This document shows positions 18,587 through 27,572 of a stretch of DNA of 64,000 nt, piece after piece (the first letter of the stretch is position 1; each line of letters starts with the position of its first letter). The DNA is from Flavobacterium sp. UBA7663. Lineage in GTDB: Bacteria; Bacteroidota; Bacteroidia; Flavobacteriales; Flavobacteriaceae. Made by a program: the position numbers and the translations under genes. The stretch covers positions 310,001-374,000 of the forward strand of contig NZ_DLHR01000019.1 in NCBI RefSeq assembly GCF_002483315.1, given 5' to 3'. The notes below the pieces were generated by a model. It was not told the origin of the DNA and did not search any database. It saw only the letters and a list, made by a program, of their open reading frames with translations.

Positions 18587-20596
18587 ATGAAGTTAGATTC
18601 TAAAATACCAGCAGGTCCGTTAAAAGACAAATGGACCGATCATAAAAATCACTTGAAATTAGTTGCTCCAAATAATAGACCAAAAATCGATATTATTGTG
18701 GTAGGAACTGGTTTAGCAGGTGCTTCTGCTGCCGCTTCTCTTGGAGAGATGGGTTACAACGTAAAAGCATTCTGTTTTCAAGATTCTCCTCGTCGTGCGC
18801 ACTCAATTGCGGCTCAAGGAGGTATCAATGCAGCAAAAAATTATCAAAATGATGGAGATAGTATTTACCGTCTTTTCTATGATACTATTAAAGGTGGTGA
18901 CTACCGTGCGCGTGAAGCAAATGTTCACCGTTTAGCAGAAGTTTCGGGAAATATTATTGATCAATGTGTGGCGCAAGGAGTTCCTTTCGCTCGCGAATAT
19001 GGTGGAATGTTAGACAACCGTTCGTTTGGTGGAACACAAGTACAACGTACTTTCTACGCTGCTGGACAAACAGGACAACAATTATTATTAGGAGCATATT
19101 CTGCTTTATCAAGACAAATCGGATTAGGACGTGTAAAAATGTACAATCGTCACGAAATGTTAGATTTAGTTAAAGTAGATGGAAAAGCTCGTGGAATTAT
19201 CGCTCGTAACTTAATTACAGGGGAAATCGAAAGACATTCAGCACATGCTGTTGTTATTGCTTCTGGAGGTTACGGAAACGTATATTTCCTTTCTACAAAC
19301 GCAATGGGAAGTAACGTAACAGCTGGATGGAAAATCCACAAACAAGGAGCGTTATTTGCAAACCCATGTTATGTACAAATTCACCCAACATGTATTCCAG
19401 TTCACGGAACCAATCAGTCAAAATTAACCTTGATGTCTGAATCGTTACGTAACTCGGGTCGTATTTGGGTTCCTAAGAAAAAAGAAGATGCGGAAGCAAT
19501 TAGAGCTGGGAAATTAAAACCAACACAAATTGCTGAAGAAGATAGAGATTATTATTTAGAGAGAAAATATCCAGCTTTTGGAAATTTAGTTCCTCGTGAT
19601 GTGGCTTCAAGAGCTGCAAAAGAAGTTTGTGATGCTGGACACGGTATCGAAGCAAATGACACTAACGAAGGAGTTTACTTAGATTTCTCAACTGAAATTC
19701 AAACTAAAGGAAAACAATCGGCTTACGCTAAAGGAAATCACAATCCAACTCCAGAAGAAATTACAGCTTTAGGAAAACAGTGGTTAGAAGAGAAATATGG
19801 TAACTTGTTTACGATGTATCAAAAAATCACGGATGAGAATCCTTATGAAACTCCGATGAAAATTTACCCAGCAGTTCACTATACAATGGGTGGCGTTTGG
19901 GTTGATTATAACTTACAATCTACTATTCCAGGTTGTTTCGTAGCAGGTGAGGCTAACTTCTCTGACCACGGAGCAAATCGTTTAGGAGCTTCAGCTTTAA
20001 TGCAAGGTTTAGCAGATGGATATTTCGTTTTACCTTACACAATTTCTAACTATTTAGCTGACGAAATTAGAACTGGAAAAATCTCAACAGATTCTCCAGA
20101 ATTCTTAGAAGCTGAAGCTAGAGTTAAAGATTCAATTAGCAAATTCTTAAACAACAACGGTACTAAATCGGTTGATTATTTCCATAAAAAATTAGGTTTG
20201 ATTATGTGGAATAAAGTAGGAATGGGTCGTAACGAAAAAGGATTAACTGAAGCTATTGCTGAAATCGCTCAATTAAAAGAAGATTTCTACAAAGAAGTTT
20301 ATGTTCCTGGAAGCGCAGACGAATTAAATCCTGAGTTAGAAAAAGTATTAAGAGTTGCCGATTTCATCGAATTAGGTCAGTTGATGGCAATGGATGCTTT
20401 ACAACGTAAAGAATCTTGTGGAGGTCACTTCCGTGAAGAATATCAAGATGCTGAAGGTGAAACATTACGTGATGACGAAAACTTCAAATTTGTTGGAGCT
20501 TGGGAATATAAAGGTGATGACATCAGCAAAGAAGAACTTCACAAAGAAGAATTGAAATACGAAGAAATTAAAATTGCAGCTAGAAATTACAAATAA
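18587..20596 (+). CDS. sdhA: succinate dehydrogenase/fumarate reductase flavoprotein subunit
   Basis: A 669-aa catalytic subunit of complex II that oxidises succinate to fumarate through covalently bound FAD. Seen: the FAD-binding motif VVGTGLAGASAAASLGEMG near residue 37; RRAHSIAAQGGINAAKNY near 62 with the histidine that carries FAD; a substrate-site histidine and arginine in VHYTMGGVWVDY and GEANFSDHGANRLGASALMQG; and the C-terminal SCGGHFREEY. The length and the order sdhC-sdhA-sdhB fit the Bacteroidota SQR/QFR type. sdhB follows after 6 nt. Confidence 0.97.
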   Translation: MKLDSKIPAGPLKDKWTDHKNHLKLVAPNNRPKIDIIVVGTGLAGASAAASLGEMGYNVKAFCFQDSPRRAHSIAAQGGINAAKNYQNDGDSIYRLFYDTIKGGDYRAREANVHRLAEVSGNIIDQCVAQGVPFAREYGGMLDNRSFGGTQVQRTFYAAGQTGQQLLLGAYSALSRQIGLGRVKMYNRHEMLDLVKVDGKARGIIARNLITGEIERHSAHAVVIASGGYGNVYFLSTNAMGSNVTAGWKIHKQGALFANPCYVQIHPTCIPVHGTNQSKLTLMSESLRNSGRIWVPKKKEDAEAIRAGKLKPTQIAEEDRDYYLERKYPAFGNLVPRDVASRAAKEVCDAGHGIEANDTNEGVYLDFSTEIQTKGKQSAYAKGNHNPTPEEITALGKQWLEEKYGNLFTMYQKITDENPYETPMKIYPAVHYTMGGVWVDYNLQSTIPGCFVAGEANFSDHGANRLGASALMQGLADGYFVLPYTISNYLADEIRTGKISTDSPEFLEAEARVKDSISKFLNNNGTKSVDYFHKKLGLIMWNKVGMGRNEKGLTEAIAEIAQLKEDFYKEVYVPGSADELNPELEKVLRVADFIELGQLMAMDALQRKESCGGHFREEYQDAEGETLRDDENFKFVGAWEYKGDDISKEELHKEELKYEEIKIAARNYK

Positions 20597-20602
20597 AATA
20601 TT

Positions 20603-21364
20603 ATGAGTGCAGCAAAAAATATCAATATAAACCTTAAAATTTGGCGTCAAAAGAATGCTAGTTCTAAAGGTAGCATAGAAACTTATAAATTAGATAATGT
20701 TTCTACTGCAAGTTCGTTTTTGGAAATGTTAGACCAATTAAACGAGCAATTAATTAACGAAAAGAAAGAACCAGTTGCCTTTGATCACGATTGTCGTGAA
20801 GGAATTTGTGGTTCTTGTTCATTATACATTAACGGACGTGCTCACGGACCTGATACTGGAATTACAACCTGTCAGTTACACATGAGAATGTTCAACGATG
20901 GAGATACAATTTATATCGAACCTTGGAGAAGTAAAGCATTCCCAGTAATTAAAGATTTAGTTGTTGACAGAACCGCTTTTGATAGAATTCAGCAAGCAGG
21001 TGGTTTCGTATCAGTAAACACTTCTGGAAATACAATTGACGCTAACTCAATTCCAGTTCCTAAAGTTGATGCAGACAAAGCGTTTGAAGCAGCAGCTTGT
21101 ATTGGTTGTGGAGCTTGTGTGGCTACTTGTAAAAATGGTTCTGCGATGTTATTCGTTGGAGCAAAAGTATCTCAATACGCTTTATTACCACAAGGTAAAG
21201 TTGAAGCTACACAACGTGTTTTAAACATGGTACGTCAAATGGACGAAGAAGGTTTCGGAAATTGTACGAATACTGGAGCATGTGAAATTGAATGTCCAAA
21301 AGGCATTTCATTAGAAAACATTGCTCGTATGAACAGAGAATTTTTAAAAGCATCTGTGAAGTAA
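20603..21364 (+). CDS. sdhB: succinate dehydrogenase/fumarate reductase iron-sulfur subunit
   Basis: A 253-aa electron-transfer subunit. The [2Fe-2S] ligands lie in CREGICGSCSLYING and the later ITTCQLH. The two C-terminal cluster motifs are CIGCGACVATC and CTNTGACEIECPKGI, giving the [4Fe-4S] and [3Fe-4S] sites. It is the last gene of the sdh operon; a terminator follows the stop by about 20 nt. Confidence 0.97.
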   Translation: MSAAKNININLKIWRQKNASSKGSIETYKLDNVSTASSFLEMLDQLNEQLINEKKEPVAFDHDCREGICGSCSLYINGRAHGPDTGITTCQLHMRMFNDGDTIYIEPWRSKAFPVIKDLVVDRTAFDRIQQAGGFVSVNTSGNTIDANSIPVPKVDADKAFEAAACIGCGACVATCKNGSAMLFVGAKVSQYALLPQGKVEATQRVLNMVRQMDEEGFGNCTNTGACEIECPKGISLENIARMNREFLKASVK

Positions 21365-21386
21365 TTCATAGAATCTTAAAAATAAT

Positions 21387-21419
21387 AAAAACGCATTCAT
21401 TCATTTGGATGCGTTTTTT
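21387..21419 (+). terminator. terminator of sdhCAB
   Basis: The stem AAAACGCAT/ATGCGTTTT with a 13-nt loop is followed by a T-run. Confidence 0.85.
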
Positions 21420-21493
21420 GTTTTTTAAATATTTCTTAAACATTCTTAAATGAAAGAATAAAATGGTATTTTTAACCTGATAAATTAGTCAAT

Positions 21494-21946
21494 ATGAAAC
21501 AGCTATTTCTTTTGTTTTTCTTTCTTTTTTCAATTGCTGTTATATCGCAAAGTAACACTTTAGTTATTCAAAAGTTAAATTCTAATTTCACCAAAGAAAT
21601 TAAGGAGAACAAGCGTATTAAGGTATGGACAAAAGATGGTCAAAAACTTTATGGAAGATTCACAATAAAGGATTCCATAAGTATTATAATTGAAGAAAAA
21701 GTTATACTGTTAGAAGACATCATAAAAATGAAGAAAAAGTCACTTTTTGGAACCATAGCAAATCCTATTTTCATTGTTTATGGTTCTTTTGCGATAATTG
21801 CTGGTGTGGTAACAGTTGGTACCGGAGGTTGGGGTGCAATTATTGGAGGAAGCTTCATTATTGGAGGAGTGCCATTGGTTTTAATACCGTCAATTTCTAA
21901 TAATCACCCATCAGATAAATGGGAGTATTCAATAAAAATAAGATAA
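21494..21946 (+). CDS. small exported hypothetical protein
   Basis: A 150-aa protein I do not recognise. It has a signal peptide at 1-19 (MKQLFLLFFFLFSIAVISQ), a short charged region with IKVWTKDGQKLYGRFTIKD resembling a small beta-barrel, and two glycine-rich hydrophobic segments (about 85-105 and 108-130) that look membrane-embedded. Its stop overlaps the next start as TAAATG, so it is probably translated together with the amidase gene. The significance of that pairing is unknown. Confidence 0.75.
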   Translation: MKQLFLLFFFLFSIAVISQSNTLVIQKLNSNFTKEIKENKRIKVWTKDGQKLYGRFTIKDSISIIIEEKVILLEDIIKMKKKSLFGTIANPIFIVYGSFAIIAGVVTVGTGGWGAIIGGSFIIGGVPLVLIPSISNNHPSDKWEYSIKIR

Positions 21947-22711
21947 ATGAAAGTAGCCCTTTTTCAAACCAAACTAGCTTGGGAAAATCCAGAAATCAAT
22001 CGAACATTTATTGAGGAATATTTCTTAAATGAAGACGAATCATTTGATTTATTTGTCTTGCCCGAAATGTTCACTTCAGGTTTTACCATGAATCCATCTA
22101 CTGTTGCTGAAACCATGGAAGGCGAAACAATCGCTTGGTTAAAAGATTTAGCTAAAAAGAAAACATGTGCCATAACAGGAAGTTTAGTAATCAAAGAAAA
22201 CAGAAATTTCTATAACCGAATGGTGTTTGTTTTTCCATCTGGCGAAGTGCAGTTTTATAACAAAAGACATTTATTCACCTTAGCTGGCGAAGAGAAAGTC
22301 TACACAAAAGGAACTGAAAAAGTAATAGTAAACTATAATAACTGGAATATTTGCCTACAAATTTGCTACGATTTGCGTTTTCCTGTTTTTGTTCGAAATG
22401 TTGAAAATTACGACTTGTTGTTGTACGTTGCCAATTGGCCAAAACCACGAATTAACGCTTGGGACGCTCTTTTAAAAGCGCGTGCCATAGAAAATATGTG
22501 TTACACAATTGGCGTCAATAGAATAGGCGAAGACGCCAATAAATTAGAATATCCTGGACATTCTAAGGCTGCTGACTTTTTAGGAAATACAATTGTGGAT
22601 TGTGAGGATGAATTAGGGGTTTTTATCTTCGAATTAGACAAAAATGCCCAACAAGAAACTCGTCAAAAATTGAATTTTCTTAATGACAAAGATGATTTTA
22701 CAATTATTTAA
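21947..22711 (+). CDS. nitrilase-superfamily amidohydrolase (omega-amidase type)
   Basis: A 254-aa cytoplasmic C-N hydrolase. The Glu-Lys-Cys triad is complete: E40 in VLPEMFTSGF, K106 in YNKRHLF and C140 in LQICYDLRFPVF. It most resembles YafV/Nit2-type enzymes, which hydrolyse alpha-ketoglutaramate-like amides, a repair step for glutamine transamination products. The substrate is inferred from resemblance only. The start overlaps the stop of the small upstream gene (TAAATG). The 3' end overlaps the convergent Ig-like gene by 4 nt. Confidence 0.9.
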   Translation: MKVALFQTKLAWENPEINRTFIEEYFLNEDESFDLFVLPEMFTSGFTMNPSTVAETMEGETIAWLKDLAKKKTCAITGSLVIKENRNFYNRMVFVFPSGEVQFYNKRHLFTLAGEEKVYTKGTEKVIVNYNNWNICLQICYDLRFPVFVRNVENYDLLLYVANWPKPRINAWDALLKARAIENMCYTIGVNRIGEDANKLEYPGHSKAADFLGNTIVDCEDELGVFIFELDKNAQQETRQKLNFLNDKDDFTII

Positions 22712-24309
22712 TCCAAAATAAAATCTTGCTCTACATCCCAGTTTGCCCTAACATCAATTAATTTTGGGAAATAGATAATTTCTTCGGCTTGTTTTTTAGC
22801 CAGGTAATTTCCTGTTGTCCACTCATTGTCGGAATTATCGTCGTAGATGATTCTTATCGTATATAATTTTGGCTCAATGGTTTCAAAATAAACACTTGTT
22901 TCTTTTGTTGAATTCATTTTATACAAAACCTCATTTTTATCCATCAATTCAACAATAAATGGAAAGCGTTTGATATTTGAGATGTTGATTTTTAAATTTC
23001 CATAATCGGAAAGTTGCTTAGTGCTAAAATTATACTTTAGTGAATCGTTTGTGGTTTCGTAAAAGTCTTTGATAGCGCCCGGAAGTAATTCAATGGTGTA
23101 CTTTTCGTCTTCTTTCTTCTCAAAATCAAAAACAATTTCCTGTTCAAAATCAATATATTTTGATGTAAATTTTACAGTTGTAGAATCTTTACTTCGTAAT
23201 ATAATTTTAGATTCGTCAATAGTAGTTATTGGTGTTTTTGATTTAAGAACGAATGCGTCTCTAAATGCTAAAATACCACCTGTTTTGTTTTCAATATCTA
23301 ACGAATCTGATTCTTTTAAATCCTTTAGCTTTGCATTAAAAGTTTTAGAATAGTCTTTGTTAGAAACAGAAATTTGTAAAGAATCCATTTTTACATTTGG
23401 ATAAAAAATTTGAACAGAATCTTTGTTTTTTTCAGGGAATTTTACTATTTTGATTGGTATTTCAGTATTGTTATAAGAAGCGGTAATTTTAGTGTTTTTA
23501 AAATCACCTTCATAACCTAAAAAAAGTTTGTTGTTGCTCTCCTGTGTTGGTTTCTCTGCTTTAAATGGTTTTTTTTCTTGAAACAATTCTAATTCAAACA
23601 TATCTGAGGTAGGAACTGTAATTGGATAGTCAATAAATCCAATTTTATCAGTTGCTGGATTGTATTTGTTATTACCAGCTTTATCTTTCATGGCTACAAT
23701 TTTATAGGAGCCTTCCTTTAGGTTTTCTAATGAAAAGACTTTTAAACTGTCTAGTGTATTGGTGATGTAAAGAGGTGTTTCCTTATAAACTGTAGAATCT
23801 GTAAATGTTTTTGCATCGTAAAGCATAATAGAAACAAAACTATCTGGTTTTTGTTCGTAAGCATCTTTTACTTTTCCAACCACAGTTAAAGAATCCACAT
23901 AATTCCCTGTAGAAAAAACATATTTGAATTGTGAATAAGGATTCCCTTCATTATTATCGGTAATACTTTGACCAAAATTGAAACTATAAGTTGTATTAGC
24001 CGCCAAAGTATCTAAAATTTTTATTGAAATATATTTACTCGCACTTCCTTGTGGTACAATAATAGGTTGTTTTTTCATTGGAGGCGAAATAATCAATTGT
24101 TTGTTAATGTCTTTCACCTTAATTAATTCGTCAAAGCTAATTTTGATTTCGTTTCCTTTGAAATTGGCACTAAAATTTTCTGGATTACTACTGACAATTT
24201 TGGGTGCAATAGTATCTTTGTCACCACCAGTAATGGTTCCACGTTTAGCACAATTGGTTAATAGTAAAAGACTTGCTAATAAAAAAGCTATGTATTTAAA
24301 TTTTGTCAT
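22708..24309 (-). CDS. Ig-like domain lipoprotein
   Basis: A 533-aa lipoprotein. I start at 24309 (MTKFKYIAFLLASLLLLTNC); the longer reading to 24363 adds 18 residues before a normal signal peptide. The lipobox ends at C20, followed by AKRGTITGGDKDTIAPKIV. Residues about 30-130 form a bacterial Ig-like (Big_5-type) domain (SSNPENFSANFKGNEIKISFDE). The remainder is beta-rich, with KEGSYKIVAMKDKAGNNKYNP typical of this flavobacterial family. It is presumably anchored in the outer membrane. Function unknown; comF lies upstream on the same strand, 67 nt before the chosen start. Confidence 0.85.
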   Translation of the reverse strand: MTKFKYIAFLLASLLLLTNCAKRGTITGGDKDTIAPKIVSSNPENFSANFKGNEIKISFDELIKVKDINKQLIISPPMKKQPIIVPQGSASKYISIKILDTLAANTTYSFNFGQSITDNNEGNPYSQFKYVFSTGNYVDSLTVVGKVKDAYEQKPDSFVSIMLYDAKTFTDSTVYKETPLYITNTLDSLKVFSLENLKEGSYKIVAMKDKAGNNKYNPATDKIGFIDYPITVPTSDMFELELFQEKKPFKAEKPTQESNNKLFLGYEGDFKNTKITASYNNTEIPIKIVKFPEKNKDSVQIFYPNVKMDSLQISVSNKDYSKTFNAKLKDLKESDSLDIENKTGGILAFRDAFVLKSKTPITTIDESKIILRSKDSTTVKFTSKYIDFEQEIVFDFEKKEDEKYTIELLPGAIKDFYETTNDSLKYNFSTKQLSDYGNLKINISNIKRFPFIVELMDKNEVLYKMNSTKETSVYFETIEPKLYTIRIIYDDNSDNEWTTGNYLAKKQAEEIIYFPKLIDVRANWDVEQDFILD

Positions 24310-24376
24310 TTTCTTAAATAATGTGGTTACAAAATAACGACTATAATTAGTACAAACATACAATTTTTAGTAATTT

Positions 24377-25060
24377 TTATGATAGCGTGTAGGCAATAGT
24401 TACGATACTAACTTTGCTGTTTGGAATTTTTAATAAAGCTTTTGCACAAGCTTCAAGAGTAGCGCCTGATGTCATTACGTCGTCTACAAGTAAAAAATGT
24501 TTGTTGTAATCATTTTCGTTGAAATTTACATCAAATAAAGCATTGGAGATATCTTTCCTGTTTTCTTTGTCTTTTTTGGTTTGTGTTTTTGAATAGCGAC
24601 TTCTGTATAACAGGTTCGGATTATAAGTTATTTTAAGTTCCTTTGACAAAGCTTCGCAAAAAGTAGTAACTTGATTATAACCTCGTTCTTCCAATCTTTT
24701 TTTATGTAATGGAACTGGAATAATTTCAGTGATAGTTTGTATTTGGCGAACAGTTTCTAAATTTTTTGCATACCATTTACCAAGTAAGGAACCCACTTCT
24801 TGATGGTTTTTATATTTCAAGTTATGTATTAAATTTTGAACAATACCTTTGTGATGAAAATACAACATTGACGCACTAAATTCTATAGGAATTATGCCAT
24901 AAAATTTTTTTGTTGTATCATTGTGCTCCAAAAAATGATGATTTGTAAACGGTAACTTGTGATTGCATTCGCTACAAATAATTTTTTCATTGTTTAGTAG
25001 TAAAGCATTGCAACCCAAGCAAAGTTTTGGAAAAAGTAAGTTTATCAGATATTTTAGCAT
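24377..25060 (-). CDS. comF: ComF-family phosphoribosyltransferase-like protein
   Basis: A 227-aa protein of the ComF/GntX family linked to DNA uptake and use in other bacteria. It has an N-terminal zinc-binding pair CLGC...CSEC (residues about 14-35), then a phosphoribosyltransferase fold with IIPVPLHKKRLEERGYNQ and the PRPP loop LLVDDVMTSGATLEACA. I prefer the start at 25060 (MLKYLINLLFPKLCLGC), which matches family N-termini; the ATG at 25090 would add 10 residues. Confidence 0.88.
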   Translation of the reverse strand: MLKYLINLLFPKLCLGCNALLLNNEKIICSECNHKLPFTNHHFLEHNDTTKKFYGIIPIEFSASMLYFHHKGIVQNLIHNLKYKNHQEVGSLLGKWYAKNLETVRQIQTITEIIPVPLHKKRLEERGYNQVTTFCEALSKELKITYNPNLLYRSRYSKTQTKKDKENRKDISNALFDVNFNENDYNKHFLLVDDVMTSGATLEACAKALLKIPNSKVSIVTIAYTLS

Positions 25061-25121
25061 TTTATCGATTAATTGTACAAACATTAACATTTTTGAATAA
25101 ATTTATAAAAAAGTTTATAGA

Positions 25122-25889
25122 ATGACACGTAGAAAAAACAAAATAACCAAAATAAGCATCTTAGTATTGCTGCTATTGGCATTGTTTTTAAGTGTCAAAT
25201 ATTATAAAATATCAGATGATTTTGAAGCTTATACAAAAAACTCTGAATTAGAAAATAAAGTTTTAGAAAGTCAACTTACAGAAATTCTTCACAAATACGA
25301 TTCTTTAAGTGTTAAAAATAAAATTGACAGTTTAAGATTTAATGAAGAAATCAAGTTAGTTCAGTCAGGAAAATCATCAAAACAAGCCTCGAGATTTAAT
25401 TCAATAGAAGATTCTATAGTGTTTTTTGCTAAACAACAACAAGATTCTAAAGAAATTGTTTCAAAAATCAATACTGTTGTAAATTCAAAAGGAGCAAGTA
25501 AAACAGCCCAACTTACAGCTTTGAATGTTAATGCAAAAGGGGTTAAAATTTATTCTGATGCTTACAAAATGAGTGAAGCTAAAATTCAACAATTAAGGGT
25601 TTGTTTTACTTTAGAAGAAAATCAATTGGTGCATTCGGGTAGCAAGACTATTTATGTGCAAGTGGTAAACCCAAAAAATCAAATTATTTCTTTAGGAGAT
25701 ACTTCTGTTGAATCGGATACTAATGTTAAGCTACAATATAGCGCTTCTGTAAACGCAAATTATAAGAAATTAGACACAGATGTTTGTACTTATGTTAATT
25801 TGGAACAAAAGAAAACGATAAAAGGTAAATATAAAATCAATATTTACCACGATTTTGTTAAAATTGGCACCACAATTTTTGAATATTAA
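25122..25889 (+). CDS. membrane-anchored coiled-coil hypothetical protein
   Basis: A 255-aa protein, not assigned. A basic N-terminus (MTRRKNKITK) precedes one membrane segment at about 11-27, then a coiled-coil region at about 32-80 (ELENKVLESQLTEILHKYDSL) and a beta-rich C-terminal domain (about 150-255) with GSKTIYVQVVNPKNQIISLG. It is found commonly in flavobacteria, where databases sometimes label it as a chromosome partitioning protein without clear support. It is divergent from comF and upstream of glyS. Confidence 0.75.
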   Translation: MTRRKNKITKISILVLLLLALFLSVKYYKISDDFEAYTKNSELENKVLESQLTEILHKYDSLSVKNKIDSLRFNEEIKLVQSGKSSKQASRFNSIEDSIVFFAKQQQDSKEIVSKINTVVNSKGASKTAQLTALNVNAKGVKIYSDAYKMSEAKIQQLRVCFTLEENQLVHSGSKTIYVQVVNPKNQIISLGDTSVESDTNVKLQYSASVNANYKKLDTDVCTYVNLEQKKTIKGKYKINIYHDFVKIGTTIFEY

Positions 25890-25940
25890 TAATTCTCATT
25901 TTTATTCTTCAATTTCTTTTCTTTATTTCATTCCTATTTT

Positions 25941-25948
25941 TACTTTTG
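25941..25948 (+). promoter_or_regulatory. -7 box of glyS, very close to the start codon
   Basis: TACTTTTG matches TAnnTTTG exactly and ends 4 nt before the glyS ATG at 25953. No clear -33 TTTG is seen. If used, the mRNA would have almost no leader. Confidence 0.45.
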
Positions 25949-25952
25949 CAGT

Positions 25953-27494
25953 ATGGCAAAACAAGATGATATTTTCAAAAATGTAGTTTCGCACGCAAAA
26001 GAATACGGATTTATTTTTCCGTCAAGCGAAATTTACGATGGTTTAAGCGCAGTATACGACTACGCTCAAAATGGTGTGGAGTTAAAAAAGAACATCCGTG
26101 AATATTGGTGGAAAGCAATGGTGCAAATGCATGAAAATATTGTAGGTTTAGACGCTGCAATTTTAATGCATCCAACCACATGGAAAGCTTCAGGCCACGT
26201 TGATGCTTTTAACGATCCATTAATTGATAACAAAGATTCTAAAAAAAGATATCGTGCCGATGTTTTAATTGAGGATTATGCCGAAAAATTAAATCAGAAA
26301 GCACAAAAAGAAATCGACAAAGCACGTGAACGTTTTGGCGCTTCCTTTGATGAAGAGCAATACAAAACAACTAATCCACGTGTGATGGAATATTTGTCTA
26401 AAAAGAAGGAAATTCTAGAAAGAATGGCACGTTCTTTAGAGACAGAAAACCTTGCTGATGTGAAAGCCTTAATTGAAGAATTAGAAATTGCTTGTCCAGA
26501 TAGTGGTTCAAAAAACTGGACTGATGTGAAGCAATTCAATTTAATGTTCGGAACAAAATTAGGAGCTTCTGCTGAAAATGCAATGGATTTATACCTTCGT
26601 CCTGAAACGGCTCAAGGTATTTTCGTGAATTTCTTAAACGTTCAAAAAACAGGTCGTATGAAAATTCCTTTCGGAATTGCTCAAACCGGTAAAGCATTTA
26701 GAAACGAAATCGTAGCAAGACAATTTATTTTCCGTATGCGTGAGTTTGAACAAATGGAAATGCAGTTTTTCGTAAAACCAGGTGAAGAAATGAAATGGTA
26801 CGAATACTGGAAGACCACTCGTTTAAATTGGCATTTATCGCTTGGTTTAGGTAAAGAAAATTACCGTTTCCACGACCACGAAAAATTAGCGCATTATGCA
26901 AATGCAGCTGCTGATATCGAATTCAATTTCCCATTCGGATTTAAAGAATTAGAAGGAATTCACTCAAGAACGGATTTCGATTTGAAAGCGCACGAACAGT
27001 TTTCAGGAAAAAAATTACAATATTTTGACAACGATACCAATTCAAACTACACGCCTTATGTTGTGGAAACTTCAGTTGGTCTAGATAGAATGTTCTTAGC
27101 TGTTTTTTCAAAAGCTTTACAAGAAGAAACGTTAGAAGATGGTTCAACAAGAACAGTTTTACGTTTACCTTCAGTTTTAGCACCAACAAAAGCGGCTGTT
27201 TTACCATTAGTTAAAAAAGACGGTTTGCCAGAAGTTGCCAATAAAATAATCGAAGATTTAAAATGGGATTTCAATGTTGCTTATGATGAAAAAGACGCTG
27301 TAGGAAGACGTTATAGAAGACAAGATGCTCTTGGAACTCCATTCTGTATTACCGTGGATCATCAAACGTTAGAAGATGAAACGGTAACCATTCGTCACAG
27401 AGATTCGATGCAACAAGACAGAGTGAAGATTTCGGAATTACGAGATATCATCAATAACGAAGTTTCCATGAGAAACTGGTTGATGAAAATGTAA
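25953..27494 (+). CDS. glyS: glycine--tRNA ligase
   Basis: A 513-aa class II aminoacyl-tRNA synthetase of the homodimeric alpha2 type. Seen: an N-terminal WW-type region with SSEIYDGLSAVYDYAQNG and WWKAMV; RPETAQGIFVNF; motif 2 QTGKAFRNEI; SRTDFDLKAHE; motif 3 ETSVGLDRMFLA; and the anticodon-binding domain at the C-terminus (residues about 400-510, LGTPFCITVDHQTLED). Length and motifs are normal. A promoter-like box lies immediately before the ATG, and a strong terminator follows. Confidence 0.96.
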   Translation: MAKQDDIFKNVVSHAKEYGFIFPSSEIYDGLSAVYDYAQNGVELKKNIREYWWKAMVQMHENIVGLDAAILMHPTTWKASGHVDAFNDPLIDNKDSKKRYRADVLIEDYAEKLNQKAQKEIDKARERFGASFDEEQYKTTNPRVMEYLSKKKEILERMARSLETENLADVKALIEELEIACPDSGSKNWTDVKQFNLMFGTKLGASAENAMDLYLRPETAQGIFVNFLNVQKTGRMKIPFGIAQTGKAFRNEIVARQFIFRMREFEQMEMQFFVKPGEEMKWYEYWKTTRLNWHLSLGLGKENYRFHDHEKLAHYANAAADIEFNFPFGFKELEGIHSRTDFDLKAHEQFSGKKLQYFDNDTNSNYTPYVVETSVGLDRMFLAVFSKALQEETLEDGSTRTVLRLPSVLAPTKAAVLPLVKKDGLPEVANKIIEDLKWDFNVAYDEKDAVGRRYRRQDALGTPFCITVDHQTLEDETVTIRHRDSMQQDRVKISELRDIINNEVSMRNWLMKM

Positions 27495-27513
27495 TTGAAA
27501 GTTTAAATAATAG

Positions 27514-27555
27514 AAAAATCCCAAACTTCTTAATTGAAATTTGGGATTTTTTATT
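27514..27555. terminator. bidirectional terminator between glyS and thiL
   Basis: A perfect 12-bp stem AAAAATCCCAAA/TTTGGGATTTTT with a 14-nt loop, T-rich on both strands, sits between the convergent genes. Confidence 0.9.
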
Positions 27556-27572
27556 TTTCTGAATTCTAATTT

